Shown one piece after another: positions 36,097 to 45,590 of a stretch of DNA of 64,000 nucleotides (positions are counted from its first letter, which is position 1; each line of letters opens with the position of its first letter). Both the position numbers and the translations under genes were made by a program. This DNA is from Acetobacteroides hydrogenigenes (GTDB lineage Bacteria; Bacteroidota; Bacteroidia; Bacteroidales; ZOR0009). The stretch covers positions 62,001-126,000 of the forward strand of contig NZ_SLWB01000002.1 in assembly GCF_004340205.1 (NCBI RefSeq). The letters are read 5' to 3'. The notes beneath the pieces were generated by a model. The model was not told the DNA's origin. It searched no databases and was given only the letters and a program-made list of their open reading frames with translations.

Positions 36097-36420
36097 GCAG
36101 GAATCGTTAATCGTTAGTCGTGATGGGTGATGGGTGAAGAGTGAGTGGGGAGGCGAAAAATAGGGAGTCGTTAATCGTTAGTCGGGAGCAGTGAACCGTG
36201 AGAGGTGAGCCGTGATCGAGTGGAGAGTGTACCGTATACAAATTTTTTCATTTTTCACCTTTCATTTTTCATTTCCAAGCGCAGAGACACGGAGATACAG
36301 AGGAACACAGAGTTAGTCGGGAGTGGTTAATCGTTAGTCGTGATGGGTGATGCGTGAACTGTGAGGCGCGAAACTGAATTTTTCATTATTCCCTTTCTTG
36401 CTTCAAACGCCCATTTTTCC
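36097..36420 (-). repeat. heptad-phased repeat tract, reverse orientation
   Basis: A 320-base tract of heptads read on the minus strand (GACTAAC, GGCTCAC, GGTTCAC and similar), with two ATGAAA-type blocks and the CTCTGTG module. Bases 36181-36240 match 52911-52970 in inverted orientation with about two differences over 60 bases. No gene seen. Confidence 0.75.
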
Positions 36421-36429
36421 CTATCTTTG
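36396..36429 (+). promoter_or_regulatory. candidate promoter of upxY
   Basis: TCTTG (36396-36400), 21 bases, then TATCTTTG (36422-36429), a full match to TAnnTTTG, only 17 bases before the ATG at 36447. This would give a very short leader. Confidence 0.5.
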
Positions 36430-36446
36430 GGTACCTTATAAACAGC

Positions 36447-36962
36447 ATGGCAAATACAAATAACAATAAAGAGCTACAATCGCGATGGCTGGTAGGCTAC
36501 TGCGCGCCACGTTCCGAGAAGCAGGTTTACGATAAGCTTCTCAAACAGGGCTATACTGCCTACCTTCCGCTGGCAAAGTCTTCGCGCAAGTGGAGCGATC
36601 GAATAAAAATTGTTGAAATACCCCTTTTTACCTCATACATTTTTGTTTACCTAAACAACTTCGAGGTGTACGAAGCGCTAAAGAGTATCCCCCAGCTGGT
36701 TCGATTCGTCTACTCGCAGGGTAAGTTTGCCGAGATTACCGAAAAGGAGATCGAAAGCATTAAAAAGTTCTTAACCAAAACCGAAGGCTACCAGTTCTCG
36801 TTCGAGGAGAATCAGATGGTAGAGGTCCGCGAGGGAATACTAAAGGGCAAGAAGGGCATCATCACCAAGCTAGGGAAGACCAAAATGCAGCTCCGTATCG
36901 AGGAGTTTGGATGGGTGGTTACTGCCGAAATACTTCGTACACAGGCCAAATCGGTAGAGTGA
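36447..36962 (+). CDS. UpxY-family transcription antiterminator (NusG-like)
   Basis: A 171-residue NusG paralogue. The NGN domain is at about 10-110 (RWLVGYCAPRSEKQVYDKLLKQGY in part, PLFTSYIFVYLN), and a KOW segment lies near 125-150 (VREGILKGKKGIITKLG). UpxY proteins of Bacteroides bind the untranslated leader of their own capsule operon and prevent early termination. Here the gene sits in the middle of the locus, between two blocks, so it may serve the block that starts at 37684. No UpxZ inhibitor was recognised beside it. Its GC content is native and it is flanked on both sides by heptad tracts. Confidence 0.9.
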   Translation: MANTNNNKELQSRWLVGYCAPRSEKQVYDKLLKQGYTAYLPLAKSSRKWSDRIKIVEIPLFTSYIFVYLNNFEVYEALKSIPQLVRFVYSQGKFAEITEKEIESIKKFLTKTEGYQFSFEENQMVEVREGILKGKKGIITKLGKTKMQLRIEEFGWVVTAEILRTQAKSVE

Positions 36963-37170
36963 AAGAGGGGGTAGGGAGTCGTTAAACGTGAACCGTGAAC
37001 CGTGAGGCGTGAACCGAAATTTTTCATTCTTTCATCTTTCATCTTTCATCTTCTTTCAGCCACAAAGTGTAATTCGCGTAATTCGCAAAAATTGGTGGAA
37101 TGAAAATAGCTCATTCTTTCATTTTTCATTTTCCCATCTTGTCTCTAACGTCTATCATCTAACATCTCCT
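36963..37170 (-). repeat. heptad-phased repeat tract, reverse orientation
   Basis: Contains reverse-sense heptads (GTGAACC, GTGAGGC), ATCTTTC repeats, a GCGAATTAC repeat and the GTCTATC/ATCTAAC units. Bases 37069-37153 match 57203-57287 in inverted orientation, with about three differences over 85 bases; a third relative lies at 54136-54186 in forward orientation. Confidence 0.75.
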
Positions 37171-37683
37171 TCTTTTAACAAATTATGTAAAGCTAAAAAT
37201 TTAGATGGTGTTGCATATTTTCCAGTAGAGCTTACTTTTGCACCGTTATAGGGAATTTACTACTCAAATAAGGCTGTATGGAATTCCCCGTTTACACTCA
37301 CTGTAATTCGCTACTCCTAAGTACAACAATTAGTTACAAGGCTAACAATGGGAGTGACGAGGCTTTGCTGTACCTGCTGCAATAGAGGCTGAAGACAGAA
37401 ATCATCTCTCTTCCCTCAAGTTTTCGAGATTCATTTCTAAGAATAAATAAACTTTAACCTTAACAAAGGTAAGTCAGAGATAGATAAAAATAACCTACCA
37501 TTAAATCTGTAACTTAATTGCAAAAATCGTTTCTTTATTTGTGTTAATTTGCTACATTTGTCTGCAATTACCTATACTATACGCCGAAAGTAACGCTACA
37601 AGTGTTGCATACGGCGTTTAGAGTAATACTTACAAAAGTACAGGCTGAAATAACTGTTGGAAACCACCGCTAAAAAAATAGCT
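37171..37683 (+). other. long leader or intergenic region before the chimeric lipoprotein
   Basis: A 500-base gap downstream of upxY. The part at 37230-37440 is not repetitive and shows no open frame of note. It may be a leader on which UpxY acts, but no terminator hairpin was recognised. A candidate promoter lies at 37530-37560: TTTC, 19 bases, TACATTTG (37553-37560), 124 bases before the ATG at 37684. Confidence 0.35.
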
Positions 37684-39183
37684 ATGAACAAGAAGCTAAC
37701 CTTTTCGCTAATGGCAGCAGCAATGCTAGCGCTTGCCGTTACCTCGTGTAAGAAAGACATCTCGGAAGAGGAACTCCTAAAGAACCAGCTGGCCCAAACC
37801 GACTCGCTACTAAAGCGCGGTGGGGTAATAAAATATACCGTTAAGCTAGTATCGGCAGCAGGCTCGGCCATGCTAAAGGCAGGCGTAAGCATGGAAGGAG
37901 CAAAGGTTATGGCCTACCAAAACGATAGCATGTACACCGCCACGACAGATGCCAACGGCTTTGCCACGTTTAAAAACATGCGCATTGGAACGGTTGCCGT
38001 AAACGTTAAGATGGATGGCTATGCCGAGGTAGACTATATAGCCGACATTACACCAGCCGAGAGCCTGGTTAACCTCTCGCAAACGCAAATAATGAACACC
38101 ATACGCTACGCCAGCACCATGGTGCCTATGTTCCCAATAGCCGATCCCGGATGTGCCACCATTACCGGTAAGGTAACAGCAGAGCTCGACCTTACCAACA
38201 CAACACCCGAACCTGCACCTGGCGTTAAGGTAACAGCAACGGTTGATATTGACGATCCCGACTTTGTAGCCCGCTATATAGCCCCAACACAGGGCACCAC
38301 CAGCAGCCCAAGCGCCGGACGCATACTAAAGTACGCCTTTAGCGATGCAAGCGTTACCGCTACAACTGCTGCCGATGGTACCTATACCCTTAAGGTTCCT
38401 GCCTCAATTAATGGACTACCCATTAAACTAAGTGTTGCCGACTTCCAAACAACCCAAAAGCTATACCTAGAAAACAACCCTATTGATGACTCCTTTGCAC
38501 CTGGGGAATATACCGTTCCTGTTTTATTCACAAAAAATCAAAACTCTAGTCCAATTCCATTCGTAAAACCTTTATATATTAAAGTAAGTCCACCAGATGT
38601 ACCGTTAGGGATAACATACAGAAATGCAAAGTTATCATTTACACTAAACTCTGAAGGAGGTGTTGAAAATATTAATATAATTGATGGCGGTACTTATTCT
38701 TCAAAACCAATCGTTGTTTTAATTGGCGGAGGTTTGGATGCTAGATTTAATGTAGATTGGAATCCAAATAATGGAAGTATTCAAGGAATTAGCATTATTA
38801 ATAAAGGTAGTAGATATGATAATACGTCTACTTTACTTGCAAAATTAACCAACAAAGTTGAAAACATAATTCTAGAACCAATAATCGATAACGATAGAAC
38901 TTTAAATCAAATTAAAATAATAAACAAAGGTATTGGCTATATTTACAAACCAGAAATAAAATTTATTTCACCATTTAATGGTTTTGTAGAACCACATATA
39001 AGCATTGGGATAAATTACTGGACAACTGAATGTTATAGCGCCTCAATAGATTCACAAGGTTCAGGTTTCAAAAATAAAACAAATATCCCTGAAAATAACA
39101 TTAATGCCATTGAATATAATCTTAATGTATTATCGAGTAATAACTATATCCAATCACTCTCTTTAGGAACTGGTAATAGATAA
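37684..39183 (+). CDS. lipoprotein with carboxypeptidase-regulatory-like domain; composition changes mid-gene
   Basis: A 499-residue lipoprotein (lipobox LALAVTSC, Cys22; start at 37684, MNKKLTFSLM). Residues about 45-130 form a carboxypeptidase-regulatory-like beta sandwich (SMEGAKVMAYQNDSMYTATT, ANGFATFKNMRIGTVAVNV, DGYAEVDYIADI). A second such domain is likely at about 165-275. From about base 38520 (residue 280) the codons become very AT-rich and Asn/Ile-rich, with several repeats of the form INIIDGGTYSS, ISIINKGSRYD and IKIINKGIGYI (about 50 residues apart). The reading frame is unbroken, so the gene seems to be a fusion of a native 5' part with an imported 3' part at the edge of the AT-rich island. 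Function unknown. Confidence 0.7.
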   Translation: MNKKLTFSLMAAAMLALAVTSCKKDISEEELLKNQLAQTDSLLKRGGVIKYTVKLVSAAGSAMLKAGVSMEGAKVMAYQNDSMYTATTDANGFATFKNMRIGTVAVNVKMDGYAEVDYIADITPAESLVNLSQTQIMNTIRYASTMVPMFPIADPGCATITGKVTAELDLTNTTPEPAPGVKVTATVDIDDPDFVARYIAPTQGTTSSPSAGRILKYAFSDASVTATTAADGTYTLKVPASINGLPIKLSVADFQTTQKLYLENNPIDDSFAPGEYTVPVLFTKNQNSSPIPFVKPLYIKVSPPDVPLGITYRNAKLSFTLNSEGGVENINIIDGGTYSSKPIVVLIGGGLDARFNVDWNPNNGSIQGISIINKGSRYDNTSTLLAKLTNKVENIILEPIIDNDRTLNQIKIINKGIGYIYKPEIKFISPFNGFVEPHISIGINYWTTECYSASIDSQGSGFKNKTNIPENNINAIEYNLNVLSSNNYIQSLSLGTGNR

Positions 39184-39373
39184 TATTAAATACATTTAGA
39201 GACATCGATATATTAAATAATAACTAATTATAATAATACAAAATACTATTTCTTTGCTATAAAACTATTTGACCATCTATCAAATCAACAATAACGCATT
39301 AAAAATATTAAATACAATAAATGAATAACGATATAGGCATTAAGTCTAGGTTATATTCATAATCAAAAAAACT

Positions 39374-40903
39374 ATGAGGAACTCACATATTGCTAAAAAC
39401 ACTATTGCACTATATGTAAGAATGATTCTTGTTACTGGCATAAGCCTATATACAAGTAGGATAATTATTAATATTTTAGGTTTAGAGGATTTTGGTATAT
39501 ATAATGTCGTTGCAGGTGTTGTTGGTTTACTTGGGATACTAAATGGGGCTTTAATCTCAGCAACACAAAGATTTTTAACATTTGAATTGGGTAAAAATGA
39601 TTTAAAAGCATTTCAAGAAACATATAGTATGCTAGTAATTATATTTTTAGCACTATCTTTTGTAATATTAATTATAAGTATAATTACTAGTCACTGGATA
39701 GTTTTTAACATATTAGTAATTCCATCTAGTAAATTATCTGTATCGCTTTGGATATATTATTTTGCAATTGTTTCGTTTGTTATTAATTTATTGACTATTC
39801 CCTTTATTTCATCTATAATTGCATATGAAAAAATGAATTTTTATGCATATTTAAGTCTAATTGAAGCAATATTAAAAGTAGCTCTTATATTTTTGCTAAA
39901 TCTATCACAAACTGATAAACTTTTTACTTATGGTTTACTTATGATGATTGCGTCTTTTATTATATTCTCGATATATTATGTATATAGTTACAAATTTCTT
40001 GAGGGATGCAAATATCGCTTTTTTTGGTCTAAATCCATTTTTAATAAATTATTATCATACATTAGTTGGAATCTATTCGGCAGTATAACAAATGTATTAA
40101 ATATTCAAGGACAATCTATTATTTTAAATATTTTTTTTGGACCAACAATAAATGCTGCAAAAGCTATTGCCGATAAAATAAATACTATTGTATATTCTTT
40201 CAGCAACAACTTTTATATGGCAGTTCGACCACAAATAGTTAAACGTTATGCCTCAGGCGAATTTGATTCAATGTATTCTTTAGTATATCGAAGTAGCAAA
40301 TATTCATTTTACTTATTATTCTTAATAGCGTTTCCCTTAATATTAACCATAAAACCAGTACTTACTATATGGTTAGGAGCAAAAAACGTTTCTGAGGATA
40401 CAATTACATTTTCACAACTCATTCTAATCTTCTCTTTGATAAATGTATTTGAACAACCAATTACAGTTTTAATGCAAGCAAGTGGTAATATTAAAAATTA
40501 TCAATTAAAAATAGGTTTAGGTTCATTACTGTTTCTACCAATCTGTTACTCTATTTTCAAATTAGGAGCACCTCCATATTTTTCAATGATTATTCTAATA
40601 TTAATCTTTTTTTTATTGCAAATTATAAGAATATTAATTGCAGAAAAAGAAACAGGCCTTTCTGTGCCAAAGTATTACAAATTAGTGGTTCTACCAATCA
40701 TTATCCCTCTCACACCTATAAGCGTGATATCACTTTTTATATATAAATATACGCATCCATCTTTTATATTGACAATTACATTTTTAATTGTAATTACAAT
40801 TGCTAATTTAATTTCTATATGGCTTTTAGGATTGTCTGATGATGAAAAAAATAAATTGCGTTGTTACTTAAATAAAATATGGGAAAACAAAATTTCAAAA
40901 TAA
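39374..40903 (+). CDS. O-antigen flippase (Wzx-like), second
   Basis: A 509-residue polytopic protein of the MOP/flippase superfamily with about 12-14 helices. The N-terminus ALYVRMILVTGISLYTSRI and the segment LEDFGIYNVVAGVVGLLG are typical of O-antigen transporters. It is AT-rich like all genes to about 48.7 kb. A second flippase in the locus (the first is at 33671) means two repeat units, or replacement of one set of genes. Its stop overlaps the ATG-containing start region of the next gene. Confidence 0.88.
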   Translation: MRNSHIAKNTIALYVRMILVTGISLYTSRIIINILGLEDFGIYNVVAGVVGLLGILNGALISATQRFLTFELGKNDLKAFQETYSMLVIIFLALSFVILIISIITSHWIVFNILVIPSSKLSVSLWIYYFAIVSFVINLLTIPFISSIIAYEKMNFYAYLSLIEAILKVALIFLLNLSQTDKLFTYGLLMMIASFIIFSIYYVYSYKFLEGCKYRFFWSKSIFNKLLSYISWNLFGSITNVLNIQGQSIILNIFFGPTINAAKAIADKINTIVYSFSNNFYMAVRPQIVKRYASGEFDSMYSLVYRSSKYSFYLLFLIAFPLILTIKPVLTIWLGAKNVSEDTITFSQLILIFSLINVFEQPITVLMQASGNIKNYQLKIGLGSLLFLPICYSIFKLGAPPYFSMIILILIFFLLQIIRILIAEKETGLSVPKYYKLVVLPIIIPLTPISVISLFIYKYTHPSFILTITFLIVITIANLISIWLLGLSDDEKNKLRCYLNKIWENKISK

Positions 40904-42042
40904 TGTACATTTTAGGACCAACTTTTAGAGCAGGTTCTACAATGTCATTCAAAATCATATTAGACAACATGATTGAGCGCGGACTACATATTATAATTAT
41001 TATAAATGATAAAAATAAAAATATTGATTTTATAAATTACGGGCATAGCAAAAAATGTGTGATAGAGGAATTAAATCTAGAGATGTCAATCTTACCTAAA
41101 CCAAAAAATATTAATGATTACATTAAACTTCCATATAGATTAATAAAAAAACTATACCATCTATATAAGAGCAAAAAAAATGTTGAAAAAATAATTTGCA
41201 AATATAAGCCTGATATTGTACATACAAATGTCGGAGTTTATCACCAAGCATACAAATTCTGTTATAATAATAATATACCGCATATTTGGCATTTAAGAGA
41301 ATACCAAACAAAGGGTTTAGATTGGATTATTTTACCTAGTAAAAGAATGTTTGAAAAACGCTTACAAAAATCAAATGTTATAACAGTTTCAGAGGATATA
41401 AAAAAACATTTTAATTTAACTAAACATGGAAAATCAATATCATTATGGAATGGCATATTATCAAAAAAAGAACACATATACATACACGAAAAAGAACCAT
41501 ATTTTTTATTTGCAACTCGCATTTCTAAACAAAAAAATATAGAATTACTAATTAATGCTTTTGACAATATTTCTGATAAACTTCAAAAATACAAAATAAT
41601 TATTGCAGGTGCTGCAGAAGATGAAATGTACCTTGAAAATCTTAAACAATGGATTGATTCATTAAACTGCAAAGATAGAATACAATTTTTAAATTATCGT
41701 GATGATATTACAGAACTAATGAAAAAAGCAACAGCTTTGATAGTGTCTTCAAATTATGAAGGTTTAGGAAGAATGACACTTGAAGCTACTTTTATGGGTT
41801 GTCTAGTTATCGGAAGAAATAATGGAGGAACCAAAGAAATATTATCTAAAACAAATAACGGAATACTTTTTAATACAGTATCAGAACTTAGTGAAAGCAT
41901 GATATATGTAGATTCTATCGTTAAAACAAATGAATACAAGAAAAGAATATTAACCGCTCAAAATATTATTATAGATAAATGCTGTAATGAAAATTATACT
42001 GAAACTATTTATTCTTATTATAAGAGCATTCTTAATAATTAA
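40879..42042 (+). CDS. family 4 glycosyltransferase
   Basis: A 387-residue GT-B enzyme. The N-terminal strand FKIMYILGPTFRAGS holds the acceptor-side glycine loop; the C-terminal donor domain has PYFLFATRISKQKNIELLINAF (core ATRISKQKNIELL) and SNYEGLGRMTLEATFMGCLVI with the EG...E motif. Sugar unknown. Two starts are possible: 40879, which keeps the whole first strand, or the ATG at 40903 overlapping the flippase stop by one base. AT-rich island gene. Confidence 0.85.
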   Translation: MGKQNFKIMYILGPTFRAGSTMSFKIILDNMIERGLHIIIIINDKNKNIDFINYGHSKKCVIEELNLEMSILPKPKNINDYIKLPYRLIKKLYHLYKSKKNVEKIICKYKPDIVHTNVGVYHQAYKFCYNNNIPHIWHLREYQTKGLDWIILPSKRMFEKRLQKSNVITVSEDIKKHFNLTKHGKSISLWNGILSKKEHIYIHEKEPYFLFATRISKQKNIELLINAFDNISDKLQKYKIIIAGAAEDEMYLENLKQWIDSLNCKDRIQFLNYRDDITELMKKATALIVSSNYEGLGRMTLEATFMGCLVIGRNNGGTKEILSKTNNGILFNTVSELSESMIYVDSIVKTNEYKKRILTAQNIIIDKCCNENYTETIYSYYKSILNN

Positions 42043-42054
42043 AATAATCGGAAC

Positions 42055-43242
42055 ATGCATTATATCAAAAAATATATATATTATTTATTATTCTTAATAA
42101 TAATGATATCCAACATATCTTTCTTTACATTAATATTAAACCCAACATACTTTGGCTGGATGATCAATTCTATTTTCCTAATTTCAATAGGAATCTTAGG
42201 AAAACATGTTTTAAAAAACATTACACCATACGAATTGACTTATTTACTTCTTTTACTAACAGGAACAATACTGCATTACTCTATTCTAAATATAGAAAAA
42301 CCATATAGAGAATTTATCATATGGACAATTATAATAATACTAATACCACTATTTCGATTATTTAATATTCCGAAATTTTTTGTTTATTTATATTTTTCAT
42401 TCTTTATAATACATATGTTATTATCTATCTATGAAATGAACAACCAAATACTTTTATTTAATTACAATTACACAGAAAGTTTTAGCATGTATGAAGACAT
42501 AACAAAATTTAGATCATTTTCATTAATGGAACATCCATTACGTAGTGCTAATATAGTTGTAATTGCACTTTCTTTTGTTTTGGTAAATAGATACATAAAT
42601 AACTATTATAAAGTTTTTTTTCTAGTTCTTGGCACAATTTCATTACTATGTTTTAATTCAAGAGCAGCTATAATTACATGGGGGTTCATTTTAATTTTAT
42701 ATTACTTATTATTTACCAAAATATCAATATTAATAATAACATTATCTTCAATAGCATTTGTTTTTTTTAGTGGAATAATAGATTTTTCAACTCTTGATCT
42801 TTCATTTCTTGGAAGATTAGCAGAAGAGGATAATCTATCAAACTCATCTTCAATCACAAGATTATTAAGTTATTACTACTTTTGGCATTCTGATTGGGAT
42901 TTACAAAATGTTATTGTTGGTGGCAGGATTATATATATACCCGGAACAAATATTTCTTTAGAAAACGGTATATTACTAACCATTTCATGGTGGGGATGGA
43001 TTGTTGGCATATTAAAAGTGCTTCTTGAATTAATTATTTCATATAATCTTATTAATATTTATAATGTAAGAGAAAAATTTATTTTATTATTTGGGTGTTG
43101 GGGATGCGCATTTGCAAACAACAACAATTTCAATACATTTGTTTTTGCATTTTTTATTATTTCAGTAATAATACATAAGAAATTATATCCAAAAAATAAA
43201 AATTTAAAACCTCCTATTCAATATAATTTTTACAATTTCTAA
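42055..43242 (+). CDS. O-antigen polymerase-like membrane protein (Wzy-like)
   Basis: A 395-residue protein with about ten to twelve membrane helices and a large central loop (about 130-165). The segment FRSFSLMEHPLRSANIVVIAL and the following NSRAAIITWGFILILYYL (Arg-containing loop after a helix) resemble O-antigen ligase/polymerase proteins of the Wzy_C type. Such proteins are too variable for a firm family call, but a single polytopic protein of this size among glycosyltransferases and a flippase is best explained as the repeat-unit polymerase. Very AT-rich: a 60-base sample at 42661 has 15 G or C. Confidence 0.75.
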   Translation: MHYIKKYIYYLLFLIIMISNISFFTLILNPTYFGWMINSIFLISIGILGKHVLKNITPYELTYLLLLLTGTILHYSILNIEKPYREFIIWTIIIILIPLFRLFNIPKFFVYLYFSFFIIHMLLSIYEMNNQILLFNYNYTESFSMYEDITKFRSFSLMEHPLRSANIVVIALSFVLVNRYINNYYKVFFLVLGTISLLCFNSRAAIITWGFILILYYLLFTKISILIITLSSIAFVFFSGIIDFSTLDLSFLGRLAEEDNLSNSSSITRLLSYYYFWHSDWDLQNVIVGGRIIYIPGTNISLENGILLTISWWGWIVGILKVLLELIISYNLINIYNVREKFILLFGCWGCAFANNNNFNTFVFAFFIISVIIHKKLYPKNKNLKPPIQYNFYNF

Positions 43243-43254
43243 TATAACAAACCC

Positions 43255-44355
43255 ATGAAAAAGGCTAGAGTTATTGCTTTTTATCTTCCTCAATTTCATC
43301 CAATTCCCGAAAATGATAAATATTGGGGAAAAGGATTTACAGAATGGACAAATGTAGGCAAAGCAAAACCTCTTTTTAGAGGTCACTATCAACCAAGAAT
43401 ACCTGCCGATTTAGGTTACTACGACTTGAGAATACCTGAAATAAGAGAATTGCAGGCCCAAATGGCACAAGAAAATGGGATTGAAGGTTTTATGTATTGG
43501 CATTACTGGTTTGGCAATGGAAGAAGAGTACTGGAACGTCCTTTTAATGAAGTTCTAATTTCTGGCAAACCAAATTTTCCTTTTTGTTTAGGTTGGGCAA
43601 ATCACTCATGGACAACACGTACATGGGTCAATCAAAATCAATGGAAGCATGATTGTTCCATTATTAAACAACTTTATCCTGGAAAACAAGACTATCTAAA
43701 CCACTTTTACACAGTTTTACCAGCATTTCAAGATAAACGATATATCCAAGTAGACGGTAAACCTGTATTCTTGTTTTATGCACCCTTAGACTTTCCTGAT
43801 ATTAAACTTTTTATGGAACTTTGGCAAGATAATGCTATTAAAAATGGGCTAAATGGTGTGCATTTTGTTGGTTTATCAGGAGGCTGGATAGAAAATAATC
43901 AAAAAATACTAGATCTTGGTGTTGATGCAATTGCACCAGGTAATTTATGGCATGCTGAGTACAAATCAAAAGGATATATCAGAAAAATGCTAGAACACAA
44001 AATTCGTGATTTCTTTCCAAATATCCAATTAGACAGATACAAATATAAAACAATTATTAAAAATTATTTTACAGAATTTGATTATCATGATAATGTATAT
44101 CCAACAATTATCCCTCAATGGGATCGATCACCTCGCTCGGGAAGAAAAGCTATTATATATACTGATTCTACTCCAGAACTATTTAAAAAACATATACAAG
44201 ACGCTCTTTCAATTATCTCAAATAAGCCTGAAGAAAAAAAGATAATCTTCCTCCGTTCATGGAATGAATGGGGAGAAGGCAACTATGTCGAACCCGATTT
44301 GAAATTTGGACATGGTTATTTGAATGTTTTAAAAGAATGTATATTAAACAACTAA
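43255..44355 (+). CDS. WbsX-like (GH99-like) protein
   Basis: A 366-residue member of the WbsX family (glycoside hydrolase family 99-like fold). Diagnostic segments: ARVIAFYLPQFHPIPENDKYWG, GFTEWTNVGKAKPLFRGHYQP, GFMYWHYWFGNGRRVLERPF, FCLGWANHSWTTRTW and FLRSWNEWGEGNYVEPD (written here as separate parts; the first is IAFYLPQFHPIPEND). The fold is a TIM barrel of endo-mannosidase type. WbsX proteins are common in O-antigen and capsule loci; whether they are hydrolases or glycosyltransferases in that context is unsettled. Cytoplasmic, no signal peptide. Confidence 0.88.
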   Translation: MKKARVIAFYLPQFHPIPENDKYWGKGFTEWTNVGKAKPLFRGHYQPRIPADLGYYDLRIPEIRELQAQMAQENGIEGFMYWHYWFGNGRRVLERPFNEVLISGKPNFPFCLGWANHSWTTRTWVNQNQWKHDCSIIKQLYPGKQDYLNHFYTVLPAFQDKRYIQVDGKPVFLFYAPLDFPDIKLFMELWQDNAIKNGLNGVHFVGLSGGWIENNQKILDLGVDAIAPGNLWHAEYKSKGYIRKMLEHKIRDFFPNIQLDRYKYKTIIKNYFTEFDYHDNVYPTIIPQWDRSPRSGRKAIIYTDSTPELFKKHIQDALSIISNKPEEKKIIFLRSWNEWGEGNYVEPDLKFGHGYLNVLKECILNN

Positions 44356-44365
44356 TCGATTTAAG

Positions 44366-45517
44366 ATGAAAATTCTTCAAATCATATATTCTCTATCATC
44401 TGGAGGTGCTGAACGCTTTGTGGTAGACTTATCAAACGAATTAAAAAATTTAGGGGAAGAAGTATATTTAACCACTATCAAATATAAAAATAGTGAATCA
44501 GACACGTTCTATTTACACGACTTATCTTCAGATGTAGAAATTATCAATCTTGAATCAAAGACTAAATATAGTTTAAAAGGCTTTCTTAAAAACTATTATC
44601 TCGTATATCGAATGAAACCAGATGTCGTTCATTTACACCTTAACTTAGCATTAATCAATTTTATACTCCCAATACTGTTTTTGAGAAGAAAAACTGTTTA
44701 TGTACAAACGTTACATAACAAAGCTGAAAATTATAAAAATAAAACACTAAGTTTTTTCTTAATGAAATTTTTATACTCATTGAATCTTGTAAAATTAATC
44801 ACAATTTCTGCCGATAATGATAAATCATTCGAAAGGGTGTTTAATCGAAAAAGCGATACCGTTATTATTAATGGAAGAGCAAAGATGCAGAAAACAAACT
44901 TATTCGATATTACTAATAAAGAGATAAATAAATTAAAACAAACAAAAAATACAATTATTTTTCTCCACATTGCTAGATGTGCTCCACAAAAAAATCAGAA
45001 ACTTCTTATTTCTGCTTTTAATAAATTTATTGAAAATGGGGAAGATGCAATTTTATTAATAATTGGATCTGGCTATGACACTAAGGAAGGTGAAAATTTG
45101 AAATCAATTTCCAATAATAATATATTCTATTTAGGTCCTAAGCAAAATGTAGCTGATTACTATTTTTTATCTGATGCTTTCTGCTTATCATCATTATATG
45201 AAGGAATGCCAATTACATTAATTGAAGCATTAGCCTGCGGAATAACACCAATTTCGACACCTGTTAGTGGTGTAATTGATATTATAAACGATGGAGTTCC
45301 TTGCTATATTTCAAGTGACTTTTCAGTTAATAGTTACTACAATGCATTAAATAAGTATATACTTAAAAGAAACAACATTGATAATAAATTATTTACAAGA
45401 TACTATGAGAATAATTTATCAATGGATAACTGCGCAACTAAATATTTAAACTTTTATAAAAATTGTATAAATAAAACTAAGTCGCGAAAAACATTCTCCA
45501 TCTTTACTATAAAATAA
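44366..45517 (+). CDS. family 4 glycosyltransferase
   Basis: A 383-residue GT-B enzyme. ILQIIYSLSSGGAERFVVDL at the N-terminus is the classical GGAE start; the donor domain has FLHIARCAPQKNQKLLISAF and SLYEGMPITLIEALACGITP with SGVIDII. The sugar is unknown. It is part of the AT-rich block, 10 bases after the WbsX gene, followed by a 73-base gap. Confidence 0.9.
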   Translation: MKILQIIYSLSSGGAERFVVDLSNELKNLGEEVYLTTIKYKNSESDTFYLHDLSSDVEIINLESKTKYSLKGFLKNYYLVYRMKPDVVHLHLNLALINFILPILFLRRKTVYVQTLHNKAENYKNKTLSFFLMKFLYSLNLVKLITISADNDKSFERVFNRKSDTVIINGRAKMQKTNLFDITNKEINKLKQTKNTIIFLHIARCAPQKNQKLLISAFNKFIENGEDAILLIIGSGYDTKEGENLKSISNNNIFYLGPKQNVADYYFLSDAFCLSSLYEGMPITLIEALACGITPISTPVSGVIDIINDGVPCYISSDFSVNSYYNALNKYILKRNNIDNKLFTRYYENNLSMDNCATKYLNFYKNCINKTKSRKTFSIFTIK

Positions 45518-45590
45518 TGCTATTTATCCAATTTAATCATAATAAGCGTTTTATAAATTTTAGTTTTGAGTTCATTTAAAATAAATTCAA

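Noticed and set aside
36097-37683. Invertible promoter of the Bacteroides capsule type
   Set aside because: No short inverted repeats were found closely flanking the promoter candidates at 36.4 or 37.55 kb, and no tyrosine recombinase gene is present. The long inverted copies noted elsewhere are much further apart.
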